From positions 1-6,474 of the forward strand of contig JACZTQ010000187.1 in the NCBI GenBank assembly GCA_022573605.1: 6,474 bases of DNA, in the 5' to 3' direction. A model generated the notes under the pieces. That model saw only the letters and a list, made by a program, of their open reading frames with translations, had not been told where the DNA came from and did not search any database. Below are positions 1 through 5,493 of this stretch, one piece after another. The stretch comes from Pseudomonadota bacterium. Lineage in GTDB: Bacteria; Pseudomonadota; Alphaproteobacteria; Rhodobacterales; Rhodobacteraceae. Both the position numbers and the translations under genes were made by a program. Positions within the stretch are counted from its first letter, which is position 1, and each line of letters opens with the position of its first letter.

Positions 1-2
1 TC

Positions 3-140
3 GAGATCTGGGCCTCGGAGGCGACCGGCACCTGGACCATCCTCAAGACCACGCCGAACGGGTTGACCTGCGTCATGGCGGTGGGCGAGGGCTGGCACGA
101 CGAGGCCGGCGAGGCGATCCCGGTCGGAGACCCGGTCTGA
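3..140 (+). CDS. Partial hypothetical protein, C-terminal 45 residues
   Basis: This open frame enters from the left edge and ends at TGA 138-140; the start lies outside the window. The visible 45 residues begin EIWASEATGTWTILKT and continue through NGLTCVMAVGEGW to an acidic end, GEAIPVGDPV. The T-W-T-I-L strand, the single Cys in a TCVMA context and the GEGW motif resemble the ends of small, often exported, uncharacterised proteins that I recall from Rhodobacterales. That resemblance is from memory, and no signal peptide can be checked because the N-terminus is missing. Third codon positions are mostly G or C, which supports real coding. The MITE-like repeat begins two bases after the stop, so the gene's native terminator was probably displaced or replaced. 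It converges on uvrB. Function unknown. Confidence 0.65.
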   Translation, partial: EIWASEATGTWTILKTTPNGLTCVMAVGEGWHDEAGEAIPVGDPV

Positions 141-141
141 G

Positions 142-364
142 GGCTCTAGAGCAAATTCCACCCAGGTAGAGCCGCTCAGTTCGCGTCCGGCCTGACGGTG
201 GACGCCCGCCGGACGCGAACCCCTTGGGGCCGCTCGAATTTTCCCCGAGCCCGGCGAGCCGTCTCTTGCCCGTAGATCCCCTACGCACTGCGCGCCGCCG
301 CTTGGTCTCGAAAAAAATTCGAGCGGCTGAGCGACTCTACCTGAGTGGAACTTGCTCTAGAGCC
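142..364. repeat. MITE-like element with 38-bp terminal inverted repeats and two internal stems
   Basis: Arm 142-179 (begins GGCTCTAGAGCAA) is the inverse of 327-364 with 3 differences in 38. Inside are two more dyads: a perfect 13-bp stem, 179-191 with 208-220 (core TTCGCGTCCGGC), and a 21-bp stem, 229-249 with 307-327, with 3 differences. The apical loop of the 21-bp stem (250-306) holds a 5-bp hairpin (271-275 with 281-285). Together these stems cover most of the 223 bp and form a three-way-junction layout. Each end carries the 10-bp palindrome GCTCTAGAGC. No ORF of its own is convincing and no clear target-site duplication is visible in the flanks. Size, terminal inverted repeats and lack of coding fit a non-autonomous (MITE-type) element. 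A structured RNA or a bidirectional transcription stop are alternatives. Confidence 0.75.
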
Positions 365-395
365 GGATGAGTTGAGGTCGAACCGCCATCTCCAC

Positions 396-536
396 CGTCA
401 TCCCGTGCGCCCCGAAACCCCATGGGCAGCATGAAATGATGCGGTGCAGACCCGGGATCTCCCGACCCCGAGCAGACACCGAGAGATCCCGCACGAGCGC
501 AGCATCACTTCGTGCTGCAGCGCCTACGGGATGACG
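396..536. repeat. Long imperfect palindromic intergenic repeat (REP-like)
   Basis: The 141-bp segment folds back on itself. 396-406 (CGTCATCCCGT) is the exact inverse of 526-536. 407-410 pairs with 520-523 after a 2-nt bulge. 426-447 pairs with 497-518 with 4 differences in 22. 453-461 (CGGGATCTC) pairs exactly with 483-491, leaving a loop of about 21 nt. The unpaired left segment 411-425 has no partner, so the hairpin is asymmetric. The GTCATCCCG...CGGGATGAC ends are of the kind seen in dispersed palindromic repeats of many alphaproteobacterial genomes (general knowledge; copy number here is unknown). It lies 69 bp beyond the uvrB stop and may stop or stabilise the uvrB transcript. It has no T-run expected of a classical intrinsic terminator. 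Confidence 0.7.
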
Positions 537-604
537 ATGCGGCGGCGATTCCGCTTCGAGCCATCCCGCCCTAACTGCTGCAACTCCGCTATCAGGGTCG
601 GCAG

Positions 605-2785
605 TCACGGGGTTTTCCGCCGGCGCCCCCCGCCCTTGCGCTTGCCCTTGAAGGACCGCGTGCCGGGCCGCCCGGCGGACGAGCGCGCACCCGCCGCCGC
701 CACCCTCGCATCGACCTCGGACTGGCGCGCCAGCGGGTCGTCGGCGACCGCGAGATCAACCGCCTCCAGCCGCCTGATCTCGTCGCGAATCCGCGCCGCC
801 TCCTCGAATTCCAGGTTCTCGGCCGCCTTCAGCATGTCCTTGCGCAGTCCCTCCAGATGGGCCCGCAGATTGGCCCCGATCAAGGCGCGGTCGACCTTGG
901 CGGTGACCCGGCCCAGGTCGGTGTCGCCCTGGTAGGCGCCCGCCATGACGTCGGTGACGTTCTTGCGGACGGTCGCCGGGGTGATGCCGTGGGCCTCGTT
1001 ATAGGCCCGCTGCTTGGTCCGGCGGCGCTCGGTCTCGCCGATGGCGCGCTCCATCGAGCCGGTGATCCGGTCGGCATACATGATGACCCGCCCGTCGAGG
1101 TTGCGCGCCGCCCGCCCGATGGTCTGGATCAGCGAGGTCTCGGAGCGCAGGAAACCCTCCTTGTCGGCGTCCAGGATCGCCACCAGGGCGCATTCGGGGA
1201 TATCCAGCCCCTCGCGCAAGAGATTGATCCCGACCAGCACGTCGAAGGCGCCCAGGCGCAGGTCGCGCAGGATCTCGATGCGCTCCAGGGTGTCGATGTC
1301 GGAGTGCATGTAGCGCACCCGCACGCCCTGCTCGTGCAGGTATTCGCTCAGATCCTCGGCCATCCGCTTGGTCAGGGTGGTGACCAGCGCCCGGTTGCCG
1401 GCCCGCGCCACGGAGCGGCACTCGTCGAGCAGGTCGTCGACCTGGCTTGCGACCGGGCGGACCTCGATCGGCGGGTCGATCAGCCCGGTGGGGCGGATCA
1501 CCTGCTCGGTGAAGACGCCCCCGGTGCGCTCCAGTTCCCAGGGGCCGGGGGTGGCCGAGAGGAAGATCGATTGGGGCCGCATGGCGTCCCATTCCTCGAA
1601 CTTCAGCGGCCGGTTGTCCATGCACGAGGGCAGCCGGAAGCCGTGTTCGGCCAGGGTGAACTTGCGCCGGTAGTCGCCCTTGAACATGGCGCCGAGCTGG
1701 GGCACGGTGACGTGGCTCTCGTCGGCAAACACGATGGCGTTGTCGGGGATGTATTCGAACAGGGTGGGGGGCGGCTCGCCCGGCTGGCGCCCGGTCAGGT
1801 AGCGCGAATAGTTCTCGATGCCGGCGCACGAGCCGGTGGCCTCGATCATCTCGAGATCGAAATTGCAGCGCTGCTCGAGGCGCTGCGCCTCGAGCAGGCG
1901 GCCCTCGCGGGTCAGTTGCTCGAGCCGCACCCCAAGCTCCTCCCTGATCCCCTTGATCGCCTGGTTGAGGGTCGGGCGCGGGGTGACGTAGTGCGAGTTG
2001 GCGTAGATCCGCACGCGCTCGATGGTGGCGGTGCGCTCGCCGGTCAGCGGGTCGAATTCGTGGATGCTCTCGAGCTCCTCGCCGAAGAAGCTGAAGCGCC
2101 AGGCCCGGTCCTGGAGATGCGCCGGCCAGATCTCCAAGCTGTCGCCGCGGACCCGGAAGGCGCCGCGCGCGAAGGCGGCGTCGTTGCGCCGGTATTGCTG
2201 GGTCACCAGCTCGCGCATCACCGCCCGCTGGTCGTATTGCTGGCCGACGATCAGGTCCTGGGCCATGGCGCTGTAGGTCTCGGCGGCGCCGATGCCGTAG
2301 ATGCAACTGACCGAGGCGACGATGATCACGTCGTCGCGCTCCAGCAGCGACCGGGTCGCCGAGTGGCGCATGCGGTCGATCTGCTCGTTGATCTGGGCTT
2401 CCTTCTCGATATAGGTGTCCGAGCGCGGGACGTAGGCTTCGGGCTGGTAGTAGTCGTAGTAGGAGACGAAATACTCCACCGCGTTGTCCGGAAAGAAGCC
2501 CTTGAACTCGCCGTAGAGCTGGGCCGCCAGGGTCTTGTTGGGGGCCAGGATGATGGCCGGGCGCTGGGTCTCCTCGATCACCTTGGCCATGGTGTAGGTC
2601 TTGCCGGTGCCGGTGGCGCCGAGCAGGACCTGGTCGCGCTCGCCGTTGCGAATCCCCGCCGAGAGCTCGGCGATCGCCTGGGGCTGGTCGCCGGCCGGGC
2701 GAAACTCGGTCTGCATCACGAGGCGCCGCCCGCCCTCGAGCTTTGCCGCCTTGGGGCGGGTCGCGGTGGCGGTTTGGTCAGGCAT
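605..2785 (-). CDS. uvrB: UvrABC excinuclease subunit B (UvrB)
   Basis: UvrB is the damage-verifying helicase-like subunit of nucleotide excision repair. It is loaded by UvrA, opens DNA around a lesion and recruits UvrC. Starting at ATG 2785 the protein has 726 residues, near the upper end of usual. Motifs in order: Walker A GATGTGKT (56-63); the damage-probing beta-hairpin YYDYYQPEAYVP (109-120); Walker B as DESH (355-358); LSATPG (409-414); GINLLREGLDIPE (519-531); QTIGRAARN (554-562). A C-terminal UVR domain at about 643-678 binds UvrC. A basic tail follows, ending in KGKRKGGGRRRK, as in several alphaproteobacterial homologues. The start was chosen because GGGAG lies 6 nt upstream and MPDQTATATR is a plausible N-terminus; the frame runs 27 codons further to 2866 without a better site. 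All helicase motifs are intact. Possible SOS control through the site at 2861-2875. Confidence 0.97.
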   Translation of the reverse strand: MPDQTATATRPKAAKLEGGRRLVMQTEFRPAGDQPQAIAELSAGIRNGERDQVLLGATGTGKTYTMAKVIEETQRPAIILAPNKTLAAQLYGEFKGFFPDNAVEYFVSYYDYYQPEAYVPRSDTYIEKEAQINEQIDRMRHSATRSLLERDDVIIVASVSCIYGIGAAETYSAMAQDLIVGQQYDQRAVMRELVTQQYRRNDAAFARGAFRVRGDSLEIWPAHLQDRAWRFSFFGEELESIHEFDPLTGERTATIERVRIYANSHYVTPRPTLNQAIKGIREELGVRLEQLTREGRLLEAQRLEQRCNFDLEMIEATGSCAGIENYSRYLTGRQPGEPPPTLFEYIPDNAIVFADESHVTVPQLGAMFKGDYRRKFTLAEHGFRLPSCMDNRPLKFEEWDAMRPQSIFLSATPGPWELERTGGVFTEQVIRPTGLIDPPIEVRPVASQVDDLLDECRSVARAGNRALVTTLTKRMAEDLSEYLHEQGVRVRYMHSDIDTLERIEILRDLRLGAFDVLVGINLLREGLDIPECALVAILDADKEGFLRSETSLIQTIGRAARNLDGRVIMYADRITGSMERAIGETERRRTKQRAYNEAHGITPATVRKNVTDVMAGAYQGDTDLGRVTAKVDRALIGANLRAHLEGLRKDMLKAAENLEFEEAARIRDEIRRLEAVDLAVADDPLARQSEVDARVAAAGARSSAGRPGTRSFKGKRKGGGRRRKTP

Positions 2786-2860
2786 TTCAGGCTCCCGGCT
2801 CGGTTTCTCCAGATATGGCGCGAAGCGGGCCGGGAGGCAATCGCAGTGAACACATGACGA

Positions 2861-2875
2861 GCACATTAAGGGAAC
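2861..2875 (-). promoter_or_regulatory. Candidate LexA (SOS) box upstream of uvrB
   Basis: Read on the uvrB strand, the site is GTTCCCTTAATGTGC. The alphaproteobacterial LexA consensus is GTTC-N7-GTTC, so this has the exact spacing and 7 of 8 core bases (GTGC replaces the second GTTC). It lies 76-90 nt upstream of the chosen uvrB ATG, a reasonable place for a promoter operator. uvrB is an SOS gene in many but not all bacteria. No well-matched -35/-10 pair is evident next to it, so this is a candidate only. Confidence 0.4.
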
Positions 2876-2920
2876 ATTGACGATTTTCGGCCTAAACTAC
2901 GCCCACGGGCTAGAGCGCGA

Positions 2921-2950
2921 TTGACCCGACTCGCCTTAAGGGTGTATTAA
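2921..2950 (+). promoter_or_regulatory. Possible sigma70-type promoter, rightward
   Basis: TTGACC (2921-2926, 5 of 6 matches to TTGACA) is followed by an 18-bp spacer and TATTAA (2945-2950, 4 of 6 matches to TATAAT). The stretch is more AT-rich than its surroundings. It would start a transcript near 2957 heading toward the NDUFS4-like gene. This conflicts with translation from the ATG at 2953, so either the promoter or that start codon is probably wrong. Confidence 0.35.
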
Positions 2951-2952
2951 CC

Positions 2953-3195
2953 ATGGTGCAAGCAGCAGATCGCCGTCAGCTTGGTGCAACATCCACCCCA
3001 CCCTCGCTCCCTGCACCGGGCTGGCGGCGTGATCTGTTTGAAATCCTGTTTGGACGGGCGCCCGCGGGCGCCTTTCGTGTCGGCGCAGCGGACCCGCGGC
3101 GGCCGCGCCCGCCGGATTGCCCGGCGGCGGCGATGCTGCTGGCCCCGGTCCTGGGGCTGGCGATCTGGGCCGGGCTTCTGGCGCTGTTGATCTGA
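2953..3195 (+). CDS. Small ORF with C-terminal hydrophobic segment (doubtful)
   Basis: An 80-codon frame opens at ATG 2953, with AAGGG about 10 nt upstream, and ends in TGA. Residues 1-57 are polar and rich in Pro and Arg, with no recognisable domain. Residues 59-80 (AAAMLLAPVLGLAIWAGLLALLI region) form one clear membrane-spanning segment that stops right at the C-terminus, the layout of a tail-anchored protein. Codon use in the first third is not strongly G/C-ending, unlike the neighbours, while the last third is. A shorter product from ATG 3132, only the hydrophobic segment, is also possible. I do not recognise a family. It lies between uvrB (divergent) and the NDUFS4-like gene, and could be a real small membrane protein or chance coding. 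Confidence 0.35.
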   Translation: MVQAADRRQLGATSTPPSLPAPGWRRDLFEILFGRAPAGAFRVGAADPRRPRPPDCPAAAMLLAPVLGLAIWAGLLALLI

Positions 3196-3245
3196 TGCGT
3201 CTTCGATTCGGGCAGAGGTGCTCGCGCCGGCGCGCGGTTTCCAGC

Positions 3246-3275
3246 TTGCCTTGGCCCGCCGTTTTGCGCGATATG
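3246..3275 (+). promoter_or_regulatory. Possible promoter of the NDUFS4-like gene
   Basis: TTGCCT (3246-3251) and GATATG (3270-3275) are separated by 18 bp. They lie about 45 nt before the start codon of the NDUFS4-like gene. The -35 matches 4 of 6 consensus bases with the TTG core intact; the -10 is weak, 3 of 6. High-GC alphaproteobacteria often have -10 boxes this divergent, so the call is tentative. Confidence 0.25.
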
Positions 3276-3319
3276 GGGGGACGGGCCGCCCAACACTCAT
3301 TGCGGACGGGAACACGACC

Positions 3320-3631
3320 ATGCAGGCACGAATCTACCAGCCATCGAAAAGCGCCATGACCTCGGGCATGGGCAATGCGCGCGACTGGATCCTGGAATAC
3401 GCGCCCGCCGAGGCCAGGCGGATCGATCCGCTGATGGGCTGGACCGGGTCGGGCGACATGAACGGCCAGGTGCGGCTGCGCTTCGAGACCCGGGAGGCCG
3501 CCATCGACTACGCCGAGCGCAACGGGCTGGCTTATGCGGTGGAGGCGCGCAAGAAGCGCCGCGCCAATATCCGGCCGCAGGGCTATGGCGGCAATTTCGC
3601 CCATGACCGCCGGGGCGCCTGGACCCACTGA
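3320..3631 (+). CDS. NDUFS4-like accessory subunit of NADH:ubiquinone oxidoreductase (ETC complex I subunit)
   Basis: The 103-residue protein belongs to the ETC complex I subunit family (NDUFS4 / 18-kDa type). In mitochondria and in alphaproteobacteria such as Paracoccus this is a supernumerary subunit on the peripheral arm of complex I at the cytoplasmic face of the inner membrane; it stabilises the NADH-oxidising module and has no catalytic role. Family hallmarks seen: MQARIYQPSKSAMTSG (1-16), W-x-L-E-Y (23-27), DPLMGWTGSGDM (36-47), VRLRFETREAAIDYAERNGLAY (51-72, core of the fold) and the closing IRPQGYGGNFAHDRRGAWTH. It is full length for bacterial members, which lack the mitochondrial presequence. 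The frame is open upstream to 3218, but homology begins at ATG 3320, preceded by a weak GGGA about 10 nt away. No nuo genes are in the window; alphaproteobacterial copies often stand apart from the nuo operon. Confidence 0.92.
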   Translation: MQARIYQPSKSAMTSGMGNARDWILEYAPAEARRIDPLMGWTGSGDMNGQVRLRFETREAAIDYAERNGLAYAVEARKKRRANIRPQGYGGNFAHDRRGAWTH

Positions 3632-3641
3632 AGCGCCCGGC

Positions 3642-3670
3642 GACGGCGGACATGATTGTCCGCCCCCGTC
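3642..3670. terminator. Hairpin between convergent genes, possible bidirectional terminator
   Basis: GGCGGAC (3645-3651) and GTCCGCC (3658-3664) form a perfect 7-bp stem with a 6-nt ATGATT loop, with an outer GAC/GTC pair beyond a short bulge. It starts 11-14 nt after the NDUFS4-like stop and overlaps the stop codon of the facing - strand gene. Neither side has a T-run, so termination strength is uncertain. Confidence 0.4.
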
Positions 3671-3983
3671 ACTCGTGGAACAGCCGGTGGAAGGCGGCGC
3701 GCAAGCTGACCTCGGTGGGGTATTTGCTGGGCCGGGGTTTCCAGCCCTGGCCGCGCCAGCCGGGCAGCGAGCCGGGGCCGCCGCGGCGCTTGATCCGCCA
3801 CTGGGTGGCCAGATGCGCCTGGACGAAGGGGGTGCGGTAGTCGCCGGTGCGCTGGCGGTAAATGCGCGCCGCGTCCTTTGCCGCCGCGCCGGGCGCCGTG
3901 CCGCGCTCGACCAGCAGGTCGATATGCTCGACGGCGCCGGCGACCTCCTCGGGAGCGTAATATGTCCATCCCAGACCAAACAT
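3669..3983 (-). CDS. Hypothetical protein, 104 residues
   Basis: I do not recognise this family. The frame has strongly G/C-ending codons throughout and a good ribosome site: GAGAGG 7 nt before ATG 3983. Residues 1-9 (MFGLGWTYY) are hydrophobic and aromatic but too short for a membrane span. About 10-47 looks helical and acidic-then-basic (PEEVAGAVEHIDLLVERG, then AAAKDAARIYRQRTGDYRTPF). 60-85 is basic and Trp/Gly-rich (QWRIKRRGG...GWRGQGWKPRP), as in nucleic-acid-binding or membrane-surface proteins. The end is a short helix, LRAAFHRLFHE. There is no signal peptide, Cys pair or catalytic motif. It probably acts in the cytoplasm. It is transcribed away from the pmbA cluster and toward the NDUFS4-like gene, from which a hairpin separates it. 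The opposite-strand frame over the same bases is the poorer candidate. Confidence 0.75.
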   Translation of the reverse strand: MFGLGWTYYAPEEVAGAVEHIDLLVERGTAPGAAAKDAARIYRQRTGDYRTPFVQAHLATQWRIKRRGGPGSLPGWRGQGWKPRPSKYPTEVSLRAAFHRLFHE

Positions 3984-4055
3984 GGGGCAACCTCTCTTTC
4001 CAATATGGGACGGCGGCGCTATGCCGGCAAGACCGCCCGACCGGAGAGCGACAGG

Positions 4056-4142
4056 ATGCCATCAACAGTGACGGCGCTTTATGCGGGGTTAATGGGGCTG
4101 TGGCTGCTGGGCCCCGGCTTCGCGGTGGGGCGGATCGGATGA
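4056..4142 (+). pseudogene. 28-codon membrane-peptide ORF, likely truncated MAPEG-family N-terminus
   Basis: From ATG 4056 the frame encodes 28 residues starting MPSTVTALYAGLMGLWLL and ends at TGA 4140-4142. Residues 4-25 are one hydrophobic helix. The start has a strong site, GGAGAG with 7-nt spacing, so translation is likely. V-T-A-L-Y-A-G-L at the N-terminus matches my memory of bacterial MAPEG proteins (four-helix membrane proteins of about 130 residues, the glutathione S-transferase-like microsomal group), whose first helix begins this way. The remaining three helices are absent, because pmbA begins 10 nt later. It may be a deletion relic or a small membrane/leader peptide that now serves pmbA: its stop codon overlaps the pmbA ribosome site, suggesting translational coupling. 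The MAPEG match is inference. Confidence 0.5.
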
Positions 4143-4152
4143 AGGACGGTTG

Positions 4153-5493
4153 ATGAGGAGCGACGAGGATCTGGCGCAGGCGCTGCTGGCGGCGGCGCGG
4201 CGGGCGGGCGCGGCGGCGGCGGACGTGCTGGTGGTCTCGGCCACCAGCACCAATGTCGGGGTCAGTGGCGGCAAGCTGGAGGAGGCCGAGCGGGCCGAGC
4301 GGCGGGACCTGGGGTTGAGGGTGCTGATCGGCCAGCGGCAGGCCTGTGTGTCGTCGTCGGATGCCCGGGCGGAGGCGCTGGCCGAGATGGCGGAGCGCGC
4401 CGTGGCGATGGCCCGCGAGGCGCCCGACGATCCGTGGTGCGGGCTGGCGGAGGCTGGCGAGCTGGCCGCGATTCCGGATATCGCCGGCCTGGAGATGGCC
4501 GATCCCGCCGAGCCGCCGGAACCGGCGGCGCTGGAGCAGGCGGCCCTGGCGGCGGAGGCCGCCGCACTCGGCATCGGCGGTGTCAGCCAGGTCGAGCAGG
4601 CCAGCGCGAGCTGGGGCCGCGACCGGGTCACCCTGGCCGCGACCAACGGGTTTGCCGGCAGCTATCAGCGCACCAGCGCCGGAATCCGGGTCTCGGCCAT
4701 CGCCGGGGAGGGGCTCGGGCGCGAGGGTGATTACGCCGGCGAGTCGCGCAGATTCCTGGCCGACCTGCCGCCGCCCGCCGGGATCGGCGAGCGGGCCGGG
4801 CGCCGGGCGGTAGAGCGGCTGGGGCCGCGCAAGCCGCCGGCCGGCCGGTTCCCGGTGCTGTTCGACGAGCGCGTCGCGGCCAGCCTGATCGGCCATCTGC
4901 TGGCGGCGATCAACGGCCAGGCCGTCGCGCGCGGCGCGAGCTGGCTGCGCCAGGCGATGGAGAGCCGCATCCTGCCGGCCGGCTTCGACCTGATCGAGGA
5001 CCCGCTGATCCGGCGCGGCCCGGCCAGCCGGCCGTTCGACGGCGAAGGCTTCGCCGGGCGGCGCAGGCTGCTGGTGGCGGACGGGGTGCTGCGCTCCTGG
5101 GTGCTGGATCTGGCCAGCGCGCGCCAGTTGGGGCTGAAGAGCACCGGCAACGCGCGGCGCGGCGTGGCGGCGCCGCCGAGCCCCGGCACCGGCAATATCC
5201 GGGTCACCGAGGGGGCCGCCAGCCGGGACGATCTGATCGCGGCGATGGGCACCGGGTTGCTGGTCACCTCGATGATCGGGGCCTCGGTCAACGCCACCAC
5301 CGGAGCCTACAGCCGGGGCGCCACCGGGTTCTGGGTCGAGGGCGGCGCGATCGCCTATCCGGTCAACGAGGTGACCGTGGCGGGCAGCCTGCCGGAGATG
5401 CTGCGCTCCCTGGCGCCGGCCAACGACGCCGATCCGCACAAGGTGCGCGCGGTGCCCTCGCTGCTGGTCGAGGGGCTGACCGTTGGCGCTTGA
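4153..5493 (+). CDS. pmbA: TldD/PmbA-family protein, PmbA (TldE)-type subunit
   Basis: In E. coli TldE/PmbA pairs with TldD to form a heterodimeric metalloprotease that trims unfolded peptides, including microcin B17 precursor and CcdA antitoxin. The TldE partner itself carries no metal site. This 446-residue protein is typical in length. An N-terminal domain (about 1-200) includes GVSGGKLEEAERAERRDLGLRV-type strand-helix (36-57), VSSSD (66-70) and NGFAGSYQRTSAG (165-177). The C-terminal beta-barrel domain (about 230-446) ends with MIGASVNATTGAYSRGATGFWVEGG (374-398) and YPVNEVTVAGSL (402-413), the TldE signature. No HExxxH motif occurs, so it is the PmbA rather than the TldD type. The frame can start at TTG 4150, but ATG 4153 has AAGGA 6 nt upstream. 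It overlaps cysQ by 11 nt, so the two are co-transcribed. No tldD is in the window. Confidence 0.93.
   Translation: MRSDEDLAQALLAAARRAGAAAADVLVVSATSTNVGVSGGKLEEAERAERRDLGLRVLIGQRQACVSSSDARAEALAEMAERAVAMAREAPDDPWCGLAEAGELAAIPDIAGLEMADPAEPPEPAALEQAALAAEAAALGIGGVSQVEQASASWGRDRVTLAATNGFAGSYQRTSAGIRVSAIAGEGLGREGDYAGESRRFLADLPPPAGIGERAGRRAVERLGPRKPPAGRFPVLFDERVAASLIGHLLAAINGQAVARGASWLRQAMESRILPAGFDLIEDPLIRRGPASRPFDGEGFAGRRRLLVADGVLRSWVLDLASARQLGLKSTGNARRGVAAPPSPGTGNIRVTEGAASRDDLIAAMGTGLLVTSMIGASVNATTGAYSRGATGFWVEGGAIAYPVNEVTVAGSLPEMLRSLAPANDADPHKVRAVPSLLVEGLTVGA
5470..5475 (+). promoter_or_regulatory. Ribosome binding site deciding the TTG start of cysQ
   Basis: GAGGGG lies inside the end of pmbA, 7 nt before TTG 5483. 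No ATG or GTG with a comparable site occurs near the N-terminus expected from the family, so this site supports the TTG initiation. Confidence 0.6.

Noticed and set aside
444..935. A + strand frame running through the second palindrome into the 3' end of uvrB
   Set aside because: Ser/Arg-rich composition, repeat-derived start, and antisense to the UVR domain and basic tail of UvrB.
857..2857. A 666-codon open frame antisense to uvrB
   Set aside because: It lies wholly opposite a certain uvrB. Long antisense frames are expected opposite GC-rich genes, and its translation is a low-complexity mix of Gly, Ala, Leu, Val and Asp with no domain.
2786..2866. N-terminal extension of UvrB starting MCSSCVHCDC, with four closely spaced cysteines
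   Set aside because: The Cys pattern looked like a metal site, but UvrB homologues do not carry one. The ATG at 2785 has the better ribosome site, and the extension approaches the putative SOS operator.
2908..2926. GCTAGAGCGCGATTGACC, faintly like the GCTCTAGAGC ends of the 142-364 element
   Set aside because: Only the CTAGAGC core is shared and no inverted partner is present, so it cannot be called a second copy or a solo end.
2936..4003. A 355-codon - strand frame spanning the NDUFS4-like gene and the 104-residue gene
   Set aside because: It overlaps two better-supported genes in another frame or strand and shows no recognisable domain.
3583..5439. A 618-codon - strand frame opposite pmbA
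   Set aside because: Its translation is Arg/Pro/Gly/Ala-rich with no motif and it runs across several real genes and an intergenic gap; it is a shadow of pmbA codon bias.
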